NCBI RefSeq assembly: GCF_003403315.2
Contig: NZ_CP048407.1
Location: 2,356,001-2,420,000, forward strand
Origin: Thermaerobacter sp. PB12/4term
Lineage (GTDB): Bacteria > Bacillota > Sulfobacillia > Thermaerobacterales > Thermaerobacteraceae
DNA: 64,000 bases
Reading direction: 5' to 3'
Position 1 is the stretch's first letter; each line of letters starts with the position of its first letter. The position numbers and the translations under genes are program-made. The notes below the pieces were generated by a model, which saw nothing but the letters and a program-made list of their open reading frames with translations, had not been told where the DNA came from and did no database searches. Shown piece after piece: positions 1 to 9,121 of the stretch.

Positions 1-131
1 ACCCCGGTACCTTGCCGGCGGCCCCCGGAGGCGTGCCCGGCAGCGGCGTGCCCCAGTAGGCACATTGCGCATGTGACGCACACTGGGGCCGTACGATGGG
101 AGCCCATGCCCACCGATAGCAGGAGGCGGAC

Positions 132-290
132 GTGGTGCCCGTCGGCGTTCCCGGGTGGATCTTCACGGTACTGGCCCTCTCGGCTCTCTTCGTCGTTGGA
201 TGGAAACTCGATCGGGCCATGTTCCCCAGGCGGAAGACCCGATGGTCGGGCACGGGTTGGGGTGGCCGCGACGGGGAGGAACCGGCTTGA
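132..290 (+). CDS. small single-span membrane peptide, first gene of export operon
   Basis: A 52-codon frame opens with tandem GTG codons (132 and 135) behind a clear AGGAGG at 121-126. The peptide is a hydrophobic helix (about residues 8-24, starting PGWIFTVLALSALFVVGW) followed by a basic tail with an RRKTR cluster, which predicts one membrane span with the C-terminus in the cytoplasm. Its TGA overlaps the TTG start of the permease as TTGA, so the two genes are probably translationally coupled. I recognise no family. It may be an accessory subunit of the transporter or a leader whose translation exposes the permease start. The ribosome binding site and coupling are visible in the sequence; function is unknown. 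Confidence 0.6.
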   Translation: MVPVGVPGWIFTVLALSALFVVGWKLDRAMFPRRKTRWSGTGWGGRDGEEPA

Positions 291-1504
291 GTCTTGGGGA
301 GGCGTTCCGTGCCGCATGGCAAGGGGTGTGGGCGCACAAGTTCCGTACCTTCCTGACCATGCTGGGGGTGGTCATCGGCGTCGCGGCGGTGATCGCGGTC
401 GTGGCCATCGGCGACGGCGCTCGCCACCGGATCACCGCCACCCTGCGGGCCGTCGACGCCCAGGCCGTCCAGATCCTCCCCGCAGACTTCGACGAACTGG
501 GCAATTCCCAGGGGCTTTTGACCGAACAGACCCTGGAGCAGGTGAGCCGCCTCCCCGGGGTGCACGGGGTCGTCACCGCCGACGTGACCGCCGCCACCGC
601 CCGCTTCCGGGGCGAAGAGGTAGAGCTGACGGTGACGGGCACCACCTTTGCCTACCCGCTGACGGACCCCCTGGAATTCCTCGCCGGGCGGTTCTGGGCC
701 GAAGCCGACGACCGGGGCGCCCGGCGCGTCATCGTCCTCGACGAGACGGCGGCCGGCCGGCTGTTTCCGGGTGAGGATCCCGCGGCGGTGGTGGGGCAGG
801 TGATCCGGGTCGACGGCATCCCCTACCGGGTCGCGGGCGTCGTCCGCTCGCAGGTGCCGGCGGCGCTGGCAGGCTTCGTCTCGGCACTAGGGGAAGGATT
901 ACGGGGTAGCGGCTACGTCCCCCTCTCCACCTGGCCCACCCTGACGGGCCGGTCCCCCGTGGTCGCCTACGTCGCCGTGGTGCCGGAACCGGGCGAGGAT
1001 CGGGACGTCATTGCCCGGCGCACCATCGCCCACCTGGAGCGGGTGACGGGTCAGCGCGGCGCCTTCCGCACCCTGGACCTGTCCGAGCTGGCAGGCGCCA
1101 TCGGCCAGGTGACCGCCCTCTTGACGGTGGTCGTCGGGTCCATCGCCGGGATCGCCCTGGTGGTGGGAGGCGTCGGCGTGATGAACATCATGCTGGTCTC
1201 GGTCACCGAACGCACCCGGGAGATCGGGTTGCGGATGGCCCTGGGGGCCACGCGCGGCAACATTCTTCTTCAGTTCCTCATCGAGGCGATGTTGATCACC
1301 GGGACGGGAGGGCTCGTCGGCATCGGCCTGGGATCCGGACTGGCCTGGGTCATCGCCGCCCTGGCGGGGTGGCCGCCGCGGGTGTCGGTTCCCACCGTGG
1401 TGGTGGCGGTGCTGTTCTCGCTCTTCGTCGGGGTGGTCTGCGGCATCTACCCGGCACGGCGGGCGGCGGGCCTCGACCCCATGGAGGCACTTCGCTATGA
1501 ATAG
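287..1504 (+). CDS. MacB/FtsX-type ABC transporter permease
   Basis: This 405-residue protein has the MacB-family plan: an N-terminal membrane helix (about residues 20-42), a large periplasmic-type core domain, then three helices at the C-terminus with the conserved stretch VGGVGVMNIMLVSVTERTRE and the RMALGATR motif before the last helices. In the family this subunit works with a separate ATPase and a membrane-fusion adaptor to export peptides, lipids or drugs by mechanotransmission. I chose TTG 287 because GGGAGGA lies 6 nt upstream; the longer frame from 155 adds residues unlike the family. The stop overlaps the adaptor start by 8 nt, so the genes form an operon. The substrate cannot be told from sequence. 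Confidence 0.9.
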   Translation: MSLGEAFRAAWQGVWAHKFRTFLTMLGVVIGVAAVIAVVAIGDGARHRITATLRAVDAQAVQILPADFDELGNSQGLLTEQTLEQVSRLPGVHGVVTADVTAATARFRGEEVELTVTGTTFAYPLTDPLEFLAGRFWAEADDRGARRVIVLDETAAGRLFPGEDPAAVVGQVIRVDGIPYRVAGVVRSQVPAALAGFVSALGEGLRGSGYVPLSTWPTLTGRSPVVAYVAVVPEPGEDRDVIARRTIAHLERVTGQRGAFRTLDLSELAGAIGQVTALLTVVVGSIAGIALVVGGVGVMNIMLVSVTERTREIGLRMALGATRGNILLQFLIEAMLITGTGGLVGIGLGSGLAWVIAALAGWPPRVSVPTVVVAVLFSLFVGVVCGIYPARRAAGLDPMEALRYE

Positions 1505-2699
1505 ACGGGTTTGGCGGCTGTTGGTGGTCTATCTGCTGCTGGCGGCGGCAGCGGCAGGCACGGTCGGCGTGGCCATCGCCCGGTCCCGCCATCCAGACGG
1601 CCGTCCCATCCAGGCCGTTCACCCCCAGCGACGCCCCATGGAGGACGTCATCTTCGCCAGCGGCCGCGTCGCCCCCCGCCACCAGCAGAAGGTGCTGCCC
1701 CGGCCGGGGCTAGCGGTCGAGTCGATCCCGGTGGAGGAAGGCCAGACGGTCAAGAAGGGTGACGTCCTGGTCCGGTACGCCGCCGGCGAGCTGGAGGGTC
1801 AGGTGCGCCAGGCCGAACTCGCCCTGCAGCGGGCTCAGCTTGAGCACCGGCGCGCCCGAGGCCAGCTGGAACGAGCCAGGGCATGTGCCCGCGAGAACGG
1901 CAGCCGCGGCGAGGCCGCCCAGGGTCCACGGGACGAACCGGCCCCGCCGGACACCTGCATCGGCAGCGTACCGGAGGAGGAGGCGGAGCTGCAGGTGGAG
2001 CTGGCCCAGCTGGGGGTGGAACAAGCCCGGTTGCAACTGGAACAGGCAAAGCGCCAGCTGGCGGGGGCGGAGGTCCGGAGTGAACTGGATGGCGTGGTGC
2101 TGCAGGTCGCGGACCCGGAGGGAGACCTGCTGCAGGGCGCCGGCGGGCCGCTGGTGACGGTCGGGACCCTGGAGGAGCTGGTGGTCGACCTGGTCGTTCC
2201 CGAGTTGGACGGGGTGCGGGTCCGGTCCGGGCAGAAGGTCCGCATCCTCAGCGATGCATTCCCAGACGCCACGTGGGAGGGGACCGTCGACCGGGTCGGG
2301 GCGCTGGTCGTCACGCGGGCGGGGATGGGCGGGCGGCAGGAAACCGGAGTACCCGTGACCGTCGCCCTGCCTCGGGGAACGCCCCTCAAGCCCGGCTACA
2401 CCGTCAATCTGGAGATCGTGGTGGAGGCGCGGCAGGCCCTGGCGATACCCCTCTCCGCCCTGGTGGGGACCGACGGTGCCGAGGTGTGGGTGATCCGCGA
2501 CGGGCGAGCCGTCCGCCGCCCGATCGAAGTGGGCATCAGCGACGCGGAGTGGGCGGAGGTGCGGTCCGGGCTCGCACCGGAGGATTGGGTGGCCGTCGAC
2601 CCGCCCGCGGATTTGCGCCCGGGCGAGGCCGTGCGGGTCGTGGCCCGTGAACGCCAGGAGGCAGCGGGAGACGATGGGGAACCAGGGGCCAGGGACTGA
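1497..2699 (+). CDS. HlyD/MacA-type membrane-fusion adaptor
   Basis: A 400-residue protein with an N-terminal signal anchor (WRLLVVYLLLAAAAAGTVGV), a lipoyl-like half motif (PVEEGQTVKKGDVLVRY, about residues 79-95), an alpha-helical hairpin rich in Gln, Glu and Arg, the second lipoyl half (VRSELDGVV), then beta-barrel and membrane-proximal domains. This is the order seen in periplasmic adaptors of the MacA/YknX type, which link the permease to the outside in Gram-positive bacteria. It overlaps the permease by 8 nt and the ATPase follows 44 nt later. The helical hairpin has an insert (about residues 125-155) with two cysteines, C128 and C152 by count, which could form a disulfide. Confidence 0.88.
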   Translation: MNRRVWRLLVVYLLLAAAAAGTVGVAIARSRHPDGRPIQAVHPQRRPMEDVIFASGRVAPRHQQKVLPRPGLAVESIPVEEGQTVKKGDVLVRYAAGELEGQVRQAELALQRAQLEHRRARGQLERARACARENGSRGEAAQGPRDEPAPPDTCIGSVPEEEAELQVELAQLGVEQARLQLEQAKRQLAGAEVRSELDGVVLQVADPEGDLLQGAGGPLVTVGTLEELVVDLVVPELDGVRVRSGQKVRILSDAFPDATWEGTVDRVGALVVTRAGMGGRQETGVPVTVALPRGTPLKPGYTVNLEIVVEARQALAIPLSALVGTDGAEVWVIRDGRAVRRPIEVGISDAEWAEVRSGLAPEDWVAVDPPADLRPGEAVRVVARERQEAAGDDGEPGARD

Positions 2700-2743
2700 G
2701 GTGCCACGGATACCAGCCTGAGGTGTAGAGGACGGCAATCCCC

Positions 2744-3433
2744 ATGGCGCTCATCGAACTGCAGGGCGTGGAGAAGGTCTACCGCATGGGCCAGGGGCGC
2801 GTAACGGCCCTGGGCGGGGTCGACCTCACCGTTGACGAAGGCGAGTTCACCGCGGTGATGGGGCCTTCCGGGTCCGGGAAGTCGACGCTGCTGCACATCA
2901 TCGGATGCCTCGACCGTCCCACCGCCGGGTCCTACCGGTTCATGGGACGCGAGGTCGGCGGGCTCAGCGAGACCGAACTGGCCCGCTTGCGGAACCGCCA
3001 GTTCGGGTTCGTCTTCCAGCGCTTCTTCCTCCTCCCCCGCTACCGGGTGTGGGAGAACGTGGCCTTGCCCCTGGCCTACGCCGGCGTCGACCGGCGCCGG
3101 CGCCGGGAACGGGCGTGGGAACTCCTGCACCGGGTCGGCCTGGAGGGCCGGGAGGAGCACTTCCCCAACCAGCTGTCCGGAGGACAGCAGCAGCGGGTGG
3201 CCATCGCCCGGGCCCTGGCCAACGGACCGGCGGTCCTGCTGGCCGATGAGCCGACGGGCAACCTGGACAGCGTCACGAGCGCCGAGATTCTCGCGCTTTT
3301 CGCGACCCTCCACCGGCAGGGCCATACCATTCTGCTGGTGACCCACGACCCGGCGGTCGCCCAGCAGGCCCAGCGCGTGGTGCACATCCGGGACGGCCGA
3401 ATCCGGCAGGACGAACGCCGCGAGGCGCGATGA
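2744..3433 (+). CDS. ABC transporter ATP-binding protein, MacB/LolD type
   Basis: A 229-residue stand-alone nucleotide-binding domain. Walker A is GPSGSGKST (residues 40-48), the Q-loop region reads FVFQRFFLLPRY (about 90-101), the ABC signature is LSGGQQQR (about 147-154) and Walker B is VLLADEP followed by TGNLDS, typical of the LolD/MacB/YknY group. It should energise the permease and adaptor encoded just upstream. The 44-nt gap from the adaptor has only a moderate purine stretch before ATG 2744. No separate promoter is evident, so co-transcription with the upstream genes is likely. Confidence 0.92.
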   Translation: MALIELQGVEKVYRMGQGRVTALGGVDLTVDEGEFTAVMGPSGSGKSTLLHIIGCLDRPTAGSYRFMGREVGGLSETELARLRNRQFGFVFQRFFLLPRYRVWENVALPLAYAGVDRRRRRERAWELLHRVGLEGREEHFPNQLSGGQQQRVAIARALANGPAVLLADEPTGNLDSVTSAEILALFATLHRQGHTILLVTHDPAVAQQAQRVVHIRDGRIRQDERREAR

Positions 3434-3516
3434 GCGTGGGCTGCTTCATTCCATCCTGCGACAGCCCGGGCCGTCCGTGGCATCATGGAGGTAACCGCCG
3501 CGGCGAGGTGAGCCCT

Positions 3517-3817
3517 TTGGACCGCAGTTTAGGCAGAGCGGATCCCAATTCCTGCGGGCCTTCGCGACCGGGCGCTGGAACTCGACAAGGCCTACATCCC
3601 CACGCGGTACCCGGATGCCCATCCGGCTGGAGCGCCAAGGCGGTTGTACACCGCTTCGGACGATGCTTTTCAGCGGGTCCGGCGCACGACCCCGCTGCGG
3701 GCGCTCGAACCCCACGTGTACAGCCTGTCGGAAGCGGAATCCGTCGCGGCGGTCCTTGAGCGGATGACGCGGGACGGCGTCGTCCTGCTCGACCCAGGCC
3801 GCAATTCAGATCACTGA
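3517..3817 (+). pseudogene. remnant of a HEPN-domain protein (possibly with its MNT partner)
   Basis: After a GAGGTGAG site, TTG 3517 opens a short stub (LDRSLGRAD) typical of a HEPN protein N-terminus. The stub then goes out of frame. From 3533 another frame with no start reads ALELDKAYIPTRYPDAHPAG and continues APRRLYT, a hallmark C-terminal stretch of HEPN proteins, and ends at TGA 3815. The last 45 residues (through EAESVAAVLERMTRDGVVLL) resemble the end of a minimal nucleotidyltransferase. A HEPN/MNT toxin-antitoxin pair collapsed by deletion would explain both pieces. The HEPN identity is fairly secure; the MNT part is inference. Confidence 0.55.
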
Positions 3818-3851
3818 CACGACCGAACTGTGGACCCGTGCCAGCCTGGGA

Positions 3852-4799
3852 TCACAATGCCTGCTCCCTTCCCACGTTCCCGTCCCGCTCCCGGGCCAGG
3901 GGCGGCAGGGTCGAGCGGGCGATGGTCTGATCGAGCTCTTCGTAGGCGAAGTAGTGGATGGTCTCGTAGAGCTCCGCCCGATCCTGCATCTCGCCCAGCA
4001 GCTCGCGGGTCGAGCCGGCCTGCCGCAGGTGGCGGTACAGCCGCTCCACCGCCCGCGCCGCCACCCGCAAGGACGAGACCGGGAACAGGATGATGTTGTA
4101 CCCCCAGGCCGCGAGATCCGCGGCGCCGTAGTACGGCGTCTTGCCGAACTCGGTCAGGTTGGCCAGGAGGGGCACGCCGGGCAGCGCCTCCCGCACGGCG
4201 CGGAACTCCTCCTTCGTGGTCAGGGCCTCGGGGAAGATGGCGTCGGCCCCCGCCTCCACGTACCGGCGGGCGCGGGCGATGGCCGCCTCGAGCCCTTCGA
4301 CGCCGTGGGCGTCGGTCCGGGCGATGACGTAGAGGGTCGGCGCGGTCTCCTTCAGCGCCCGGATCTTCTGCACCATCTCGTCGGCGGTGACCAGGCTCTT
4401 GCCGCTGAGATGGCCGCACTTCTTGGGCATCTCCTGGTCTTCGATCTGCACGCCCGCCACCCGCGCCTCGACCATCTCGCGGCCCGTCCGGGCCACGTTC
4501 AAGACCCCGCCGAACCCGGTGTCGATGTCGACGATCAGCGGCAGGTCGGTGGCGCGGACGATGTCCCGGGCGCGCTCGGCCACCTCCTGGCTGGTGACCA
4601 GGCCCAGGTCCGGCAGGCCGCGGCTGGCGGTGTAGGCCGCGCCCGAGAGGTAGAGGGCCTCAAAGCCCACCCGCTGGGCGATGAGCGCCGCCATGGCGTC
4701 GTGGGCACCGGGCAGCACCACCGGCCCCTGCTTCACCAGCCGGCGGAACCGCTCGGCCAGCTCCGCCTGGGGCGTCTCCTTCTGCAGCAACCAGGCCAT
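3852..4799 (-). CDS. prpB: 2-methylisocitrate lyase
   Basis: A 315-residue member of the isocitrate lyase/PEP mutase superfamily. It carries the metal-binding DIDTGFG (residues 91-97) and the catalytic loop KKCGH (126-130, Cys128), both diagnostic of PrpB rather than of PEP mutase or oxaloacetate decarboxylase. PrpB cleaves 2-methylisocitrate to pyruvate and succinate in the cytosol, the last step of the methylcitrate cycle. Length is slightly above the usual 295. ATG 4799 follows AAAGGAGG at good spacing. It is third in order after prpC and prpD on this strand; a strong hairpin lies between prpD and prpB. Confidence 0.93.
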   Translation of the reverse strand: MAWLLQKETPQAELAERFRRLVKQGPVVLPGAHDAMAALIAQRVGFEALYLSGAAYTASRGLPDLGLVTSQEVAERARDIVRATDLPLIVDIDTGFGGVLNVARTGREMVEARVAGVQIEDQEMPKKCGHLSGKSLVTADEMVQKIRALKETAPTLYVIARTDAHGVEGLEAAIARARRYVEAGADAIFPEALTTKEEFRAVREALPGVPLLANLTEFGKTPYYGAADLAAWGYNIILFPVSSLRVAARAVERLYRHLRQAGSTRELLGEMQDRAELYETIHYFAYEELDQTIARSTLPPLARERDGNVGREQAL

Positions 4800-4941
4800 C
4801 GGCTATACCTCCTTTGAACGACCGCCCGCGCCGCGACGGCGGGTCCGGCGACCCCCGACCCGGCACCCCTCGTAGGGTCCGCAGGATGCCCGTAGGATGC
4901 ACCGGCTCGTTCGCCGGCTCGGCTCGTGCCAGGCCGGTTCA

Positions 4942-4977
4942 GGGGAGGCACCGGCCCGCCCGGGCCGGTGCCTCCCC
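4942..4977 (-). terminator. strong hairpin between prpD and prpB
   Basis: A perfect inverted repeat with arms 4942-4958 and 4961-4977 begins GGGGAGGCACCGG and ends with its complement, leaving almost no loop. No T-tract follows on either strand. It sits in the 205-nt gap of the prp operon, so it may be an attenuating or RNA-stabilising hairpin rather than a full terminator. Confidence 0.5.
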
Positions 4978-5004
4978 CGGGACGGGCCGGTTCATCCAGG
5001 TTCA

Positions 5005-6471
5005 TCAGGGCCTGTGAAGTTCGTCCATGAAGCGGTCCACGGGCATCTCTGGCAGGCCCGGGTCCTCCGCCAGGAGGTGGAACAGCCGCTCCGCCCGGCG
5101 GGCCGGGAAGACCTCCCGCAGGGCCGCCCGCACCTTCTCGTGCAGCCGCGGCAGGGCCTCGTCCCGCCGGCGCCGGTGGCCCAGGGGGTACTCCACCTCC
5201 ACCTTGTCGGTGGCGGTGCCGTCGCGGAAGAACACCTGCACGGCGTTGGCGATGGAGCGCTTCTCCGGGTCCAGGTAGTCGCGGCTGTACCGCTCGTTCT
5301 CCACCACGACCATCTTCTCCCGCAGGGCGTCGATGCGGGGGTCGGAGGCGATGGGCTCCTCGTAGTGCTGGTAGGTCAGCTCGCCGTAGATCAGGGCCAC
5401 GGCGGTCATGTACTGCAGGGAGTGGTCGCGGTCGGCCGGGTTCGTCAGCGGGCCCTTCTTGTCGATGATGCGGACGGCCGATTCCTGGGTCTCGATGACG
5501 ATGCGCTCGATCTCGTCCAGCCGGTCCTTGACCTGGGGGTGCAGGCGCAGGCCCGCCTCCACCGCCGTCTGCCCGTGGAACTCCGCCGGGTACGCGATCT
5601 TGAAGAGCACGTTCTCCATCACGTAGGACCCCAGGGGCCGCGCCAGGACCACCTTCTCGCCCCGGAAGACCACGTCTTCGAAGCCCCAGCGGGGGGCGCT
5701 CAGGGCGGTGGGGTAGCCCATCTCGCCCTTGACGGCGAAGAGCGCCAGCCGCACGGCCCGGCTCACCGCATCGGCCGCCGCCCAGGACTTGCGGGAGCCC
5801 GTGTTGGGGAAGTGACGGTAGGTGCGCAGGGCGGCCCCGTCGATCCAGGCGTTGGAGAGGGCGTTGATCACCTCGTCGCGCCCGCCGCCCCACAGGGCGG
5901 TGGCCACCGCCGCCGACGCCACCTTGACGAAGTGCACGTGGTCGAAGCCGAAGCGGTTGAGGCTGTTCTCCAGCGAGAGCACGCCCTGGATCTCGTGGGC
6001 CTTGATGGCCATGGTCAGCACGTCGCGGACGGTGTAGGGCGCCTCGCCGCGGCTGCGCCGCACCCGGCTGACGTGATCCGCCACCGCCAGGATGGCGCCC
6101 AGGTTGTCCGACGGGTGCCCCCACTCCTTGGCCAGGAAGGTGTCGTTGTAGTCCAGCCAGCGGATCAGGGCGGTGATGTTGAAGGCGCCCTCCACGGGAT
6201 CCAGCACGTAGGGCGTGCCCGGCACCTTGACCCCATGGGGCACGATGGTGCCCGGCACCGTGGGTCCGAGCAGCTTGGTGCACTCGGGGTAGGCCAGGGC
6301 GTAGAAGGCCGCCGCCAGCGAGTCCATCAGCACCCAGCGGGCGGTGCGGTACGCCAGCTCGCTGTCGATGGCCTGGTTGAGGACGTACTCCGCGATGTCG
6401 ACCAGGATTCGATCGGGCTCCTGGGGTTTCGTGGCCCCACCTGCAGGGGCCGCCGCGTCGTGGGTTGCCAT
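5005..6471 (-). CDS. prpD: 2-methylcitrate dehydratase (MmgE/PrpD family)
   Basis: A 488-residue protein of the MmgE/PrpD family, which dehydrates 2-methylcitrate to 2-methylaconitate without an Fe-S cluster. Recognisable blocks are [10 protein letters not shown] near the N-terminus, the [19 protein letters not shown] segment, and GWPxxPxxP-like basic loops replaced here by [22 protein letters not shown] 6471 is preferred to the longer frame from 6558. A GGGAGGAG site is present upstream of it, though at long spacing (about 13 nt), so the exact start is not settled. It stands between prpC and prpB, which fixes its role in the methylcitrate cycle. Confidence 0.92.
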   Translation of the reverse strand: MATHDAAAPAGGATKPQEPDRILVDIAEYVLNQAIDSELAYRTARWVLMDSLAAAFYALAYPECTKLLGPTVPGTIVPHGVKVPGTPYVLDPVEGAFNITALIRWLDYNDTFLAKEWGHPSDNLGAILAVADHVSRVRRSRGEAPYTVRDVLTMAIKAHEIQGVLSLENSLNRFGFDHVHFVKVASAAVATALWGGGRDEVINALSNAWIDGAALRTYRHFPNTGSRKSWAAADAVSRAVRLALFAVKGEMGYPTALSAPRWGFEDVVFRGEKVVLARPLGSYVMENVLFKIAYPAEFHGQTAVEAGLRLHPQVKDRLDEIERIVIETQESAVRIIDKKGPLTNPADRDHSLQYMTAVALIYGELTYQHYEEPIASDPRIDALREKMVVVENERYSRDYLDPEKRSIANAVQVFFRDGTATDKVEVEYPLGHRRRRDEALPRLHEKVRAALREVFPARRAERLFHLLAEDPGLPEMPVDRFMDELHRP

Positions 6472-6692
6472 GTCGCTGACCGAACTCCTCCCTGCGGTCC
6501 CGGTGAGCACGGTGAGCGCTCCACGGACCCGACGTCGGGCCCACCTGGATGCCGGCACTCACCAGGTTCCCATTTTGAACGACGGTGCAACCGGCCGGGC
6601 TCCTGGGGTGGACCGACAGGCGACAGGGGCCGGCCCGGACCCCTTCCACCGGCCGGAGCAGGGCACGCCTCCGCTGCGGGCCGGCAAGCTGG

Positions 6693-7811
6693 TCAGGGCT
6701 TCAGCCCCCGCGGCCCCAGGTACCGCACCCGCGGCCGGTAGAGCCGGTTCTGGGCGTGCTGCTCCACCACGTGGGCCACCAGGCCCGCCGTCCGGGCGGC
6801 AAAGAAGATCGGGGTGTACAGCTCGATGGGAATGCCCAGCACATAGTAGATTGGCGCGGCGTAATAGTCGAGGTTCGGGTAGAGGCCCTTCTCCTCCCGC
6901 ATGATGTCCTCGCCCCGCTGGCACATGGCCACCCAGCGGCGGCCCTCCTCGTCGCCGCGTTCGTCCACCAGCCGGGCCAGGGTCTGCTTGAGGATCCAGG
7001 CCCGCGGGTCGAACTTGCGCATGTAGACCCGGTGCCCGAAGCCCATGATGCGCTCCTTGCGGGCCAGCTTCTCGCGGATCAGGCGGTCGAGGCCCTCCAC
7101 GTCGCCGGCATCCAGCATCATGTGGGCCACGGCCTCGTTGGCGCCGCCGTGCAGGGGCCCCTTCAAGGACGCAACCGCCCCGGTCAGGGCGCCATAGACG
7201 TCGGACAGGGTCGAGGCGATGATCCGCGCCGTGAAGGTGGAGTTGGGCATCTCGTGCTCGCTGTAGGCGATCAGCGCCTGGTCGAAGGCCCGCGCCCCGG
7301 CGGGGTCCGGCCGCCGGCCGGTGATCATGTACACGAAGTTCTCGGCGAAGCCCAGCTGGGGGTCGGGAAGAACGGGCTGCTCCCCCTGGGCAATGCGGGT
7401 CAGGTTCGCCACGATGGTCGAGACCTGGCCCACCAGCCGCACGCCCTTGGCCCGCTCCGCCTCGGGGTCGGGCGAGTCCGCGTCGGGGTCGAACCCGGCC
7501 AGGGCCGAGACGGCGGTGCGCAGCCGGTCCATGGCGTGCATCGACGCCGGCAGCTTGGCGAGGATGTCCCACACGGGCTGCGGGACCTCGGCGGCGAGAA
7601 GCTGCCGCTCCAGCTCCTTGCGCTCGGCGTCGTCGGGAAGCCGCTCGTGGATCAGCAGGCCGAGCACGTCGACGTAGGTCTTCTGGGTGATCAGGTCGAG
7701 CAGGTTGTAGCCGCGGACCACGATCTCCTCGTTCTCCACGTCGAGGTAGGAGATGCGGGTCTCGGCGGCGATCACGCCCTCGAGGCCGGGGCGATACTCC
7801 TGGGTCTCCAT
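6693..7811 (-). CDS. prpC: 2-methylcitrate synthase / citrate synthase
   Basis: A 372-residue citrate-synthase-fold enzyme of the short (type I dimer) form. The catalytic motifs are present: PLHGGANEAV with its His, MGFGHRVYM with the second His, and the Asp in YPNLDYYAAP. The adjacency to prpD and prpB indicates that it condenses propionyl-CoA with oxaloacetate; a dual citrate/methylcitrate role (as for MmgD) is possible. ATG 7811 follows AAAGGGGTGG. It heads the three-gene operon, and the roughly 440-nt upstream region must hold the promoter. No PrpR-type regulator gene is adjacent. Confidence 0.93.
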   Translation of the reverse strand: METQEYRPGLEGVIAAETRISYLDVENEEIVVRGYNLLDLITQKTYVDVLGLLIHERLPDDAERKELERQLLAAEVPQPVWDILAKLPASMHAMDRLRTAVSALAGFDPDADSPDPEAERAKGVRLVGQVSTIVANLTRIAQGEQPVLPDPQLGFAENFVYMITGRRPDPAGARAFDQALIAYSEHEMPNSTFTARIIASTLSDVYGALTGAVASLKGPLHGGANEAVAHMMLDAGDVEGLDRLIREKLARKERIMGFGHRVYMRKFDPRAWILKQTLARLVDERGDEEGRRWVAMCQRGEDIMREEKGLYPNLDYYAAPIYYVLGIPIELYTPIFFAARTAGLVAHVVEQHAQNRLYRPRVRYLGPRGLKP

Positions 7812-8250
7812 GACGCCACCCCTTTGGGAGGATGATCAGCGGGCGCGCGGCCGGAACCGCGCCCGAGCCACCGAATTGCCCTTGGATTCCTACCCGAAAG
7901 GAGCCCCGACCTCCTGCCAGGCCCGAACGATGCAATCGCACCGACGCCGGCGGTCGCGGGAACCCCATTCGGCGCGGCGGCGTCCAAAGGGCGACGGTAC
8001 ACCGGAGGAGGAGCGTTCAAAGGGTCACGGTGCCAGGGGGAGTCAGGCTGTCTCGACCGTCAAGGCCGCTTCAAACCCGACTCTCAGGGCCGCCTCCAAG
8101 CGGAATTCCAGAGGGGCAGTCGAAGGGCAGGACCGTCCAGACCGATGCAGGGGCGGACGCGAAGGTGTCAAGGGCGGACTCCCGGGCAAACCGAATCTGG
8201 AGGAGGCGAGGACTTTGCTGTTCGCAGATGGAAGATCCTTGGGCCGGCCG
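7812..8250. other. intergenic region upstream of prpC
   Basis: This 439-nt stretch lies between the divergent prpC and the hypothetical gene that follows. I see no conserved coding frame, clear hairpin or riboswitch core. Promoters for prpC and for the rightward gene must lie here, but no confident -35/-10 pair stands out. Confidence 0.4.
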
Positions 8251-9111
8251 ATGATCCCAATCAAGGTGACGGGGAGGGACAGCCGAGGGGTGACGGGGAG
8301 CGGGCGACGAACGCGGGGTCCCCGTGCAAAAGGCTGTCGAGCCCGGGCAGCAGTGCGGCGCGTGGGATGGGTGGTGGGATGGGTGGCCTTGTTGACCGTG
8401 GCCATGGCCGGGTTCGCAGGTGCCCTCCAGGCTTCCACGGGACGTGGCGCTCCGGGGAAGCCCCCGGAACCCGCCGGCTCCCCGGATCGACCCGTGTCCT
8501 GGGTGGTCGCGCCGGACGACGTTCAGGCCGCGGAAGCCTACCTCCGGGAGCGCTTCGCCGACCGGTTCGGTGGCCTCTACGTGGAAGAGGCGGGCAACGG
8601 CCAAGCGGCGGTGGTGGTCGTGCTGACGCGACCCCTCGACCCCGCCGGTGAGCAGGCGCTGCGGGATCGCCTCGCTGGACACCAGCTGCGGTTCGAGGAA
8701 GGCCAGTACACGCTGAGGGAACTCGAGCAAGTGCAGGCGACGCTGAACCAAAACATGGCCCGCCTGCAGGCCCAGGGAGTCGAAGTGGTGTGGACCGGGG
8801 TGGACGTTCGGACGAACCGGGTGACGCTGGGGGTCTCGAGCTCCGTCGCCGAAGCCCGGGCCGCGATCCAGAGCCTTCCCGGGGCGGGCGTGATCGAGGT
8901 GGTCGCCGCCGAGCCGGTCCGGCTTCTCGGGGCTGAAGGTGGTCCGGCGGTGACGGCGGTACCGTCCCAGGCGGCGACCGCAACCGACGCCATCATCGAC
9001 CGGGAGCCCACTTCAGAGGGGAACGCACCGGCCGGGGCGACCGGGTGGTGGGCGGCACTGATGACAACCCTCAGCCGGTGGTGGGCGGCGCTGGTCGCCG
9101 TGTTTCGCTGA
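8251..9111 (+). CDS. membrane-anchored protein of unknown function
   Basis: From ATG 8251 this encodes about 286 residues. A basic N-terminus precedes one hydrophobic segment (WVVGWVALLTVAMAGFAGAL), which predicts a signal peptide or membrane anchor. The extracytoplasmic part contains two alpha/beta stretches. One has the run AAVVVVLTRPL; the other has the LTLG-like segment VTLGVSSSVAEARAAIQ. Together they resemble a repeated BON-like or prodomain-like fold. The tail is tryptophan-rich (WWAALMTTLSRWWAAL). I do not recognise the family. GTG 8290 is an alternative start. It lies just before a duplicated segment and the IS3 element, in an accessory patch. Confidence 0.55.
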   Translation: MIPIKVTGRDSRGVTGSGRRTRGPRAKGCRARAAVRRVGWVVGWVALLTVAMAGFAGALQASTGRGAPGKPPEPAGSPDRPVSWVVAPDDVQAAEAYLRERFADRFGGLYVEEAGNGQAAVVVVLTRPLDPAGEQALRDRLAGHQLRFEEGQYTLRELEQVQATLNQNMARLQAQGVEVVWTGVDVRTNRVTLGVSSSVAEARAAIQSLPGAGVIEVVAAEPVRLLGAEGGPAVTAVPSQAATATDAIIDREPTSEGNAPAGATGWWAALMTTLSRWWAALVAVFR

Positions 9112-9121
9112 TGTCGGCAGT

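Noticed and set aside
155-286. Longer start for the MacB-type permease
   Set aside because: The added residues do not resemble the family and overlap the better-supported small membrane gene; TTG 287 has an ideal ribosome binding site.
1710-2738. Long open frames opposite the adaptor gene and similar antisense frames across the window
   Set aside because: They mirror real genes in GC-rich DNA, lack family motifs and ribosome binding sites, and have the composition of shadow frames.
4733-6649. 638-codon frame on the minus strand overlapping prpD
   Set aside because: It is a different frame of the same strand over prpD and prpB and is Arg/Gly/Pro-rich with no domain; PrpD in the adjacent frame is unmistakable.
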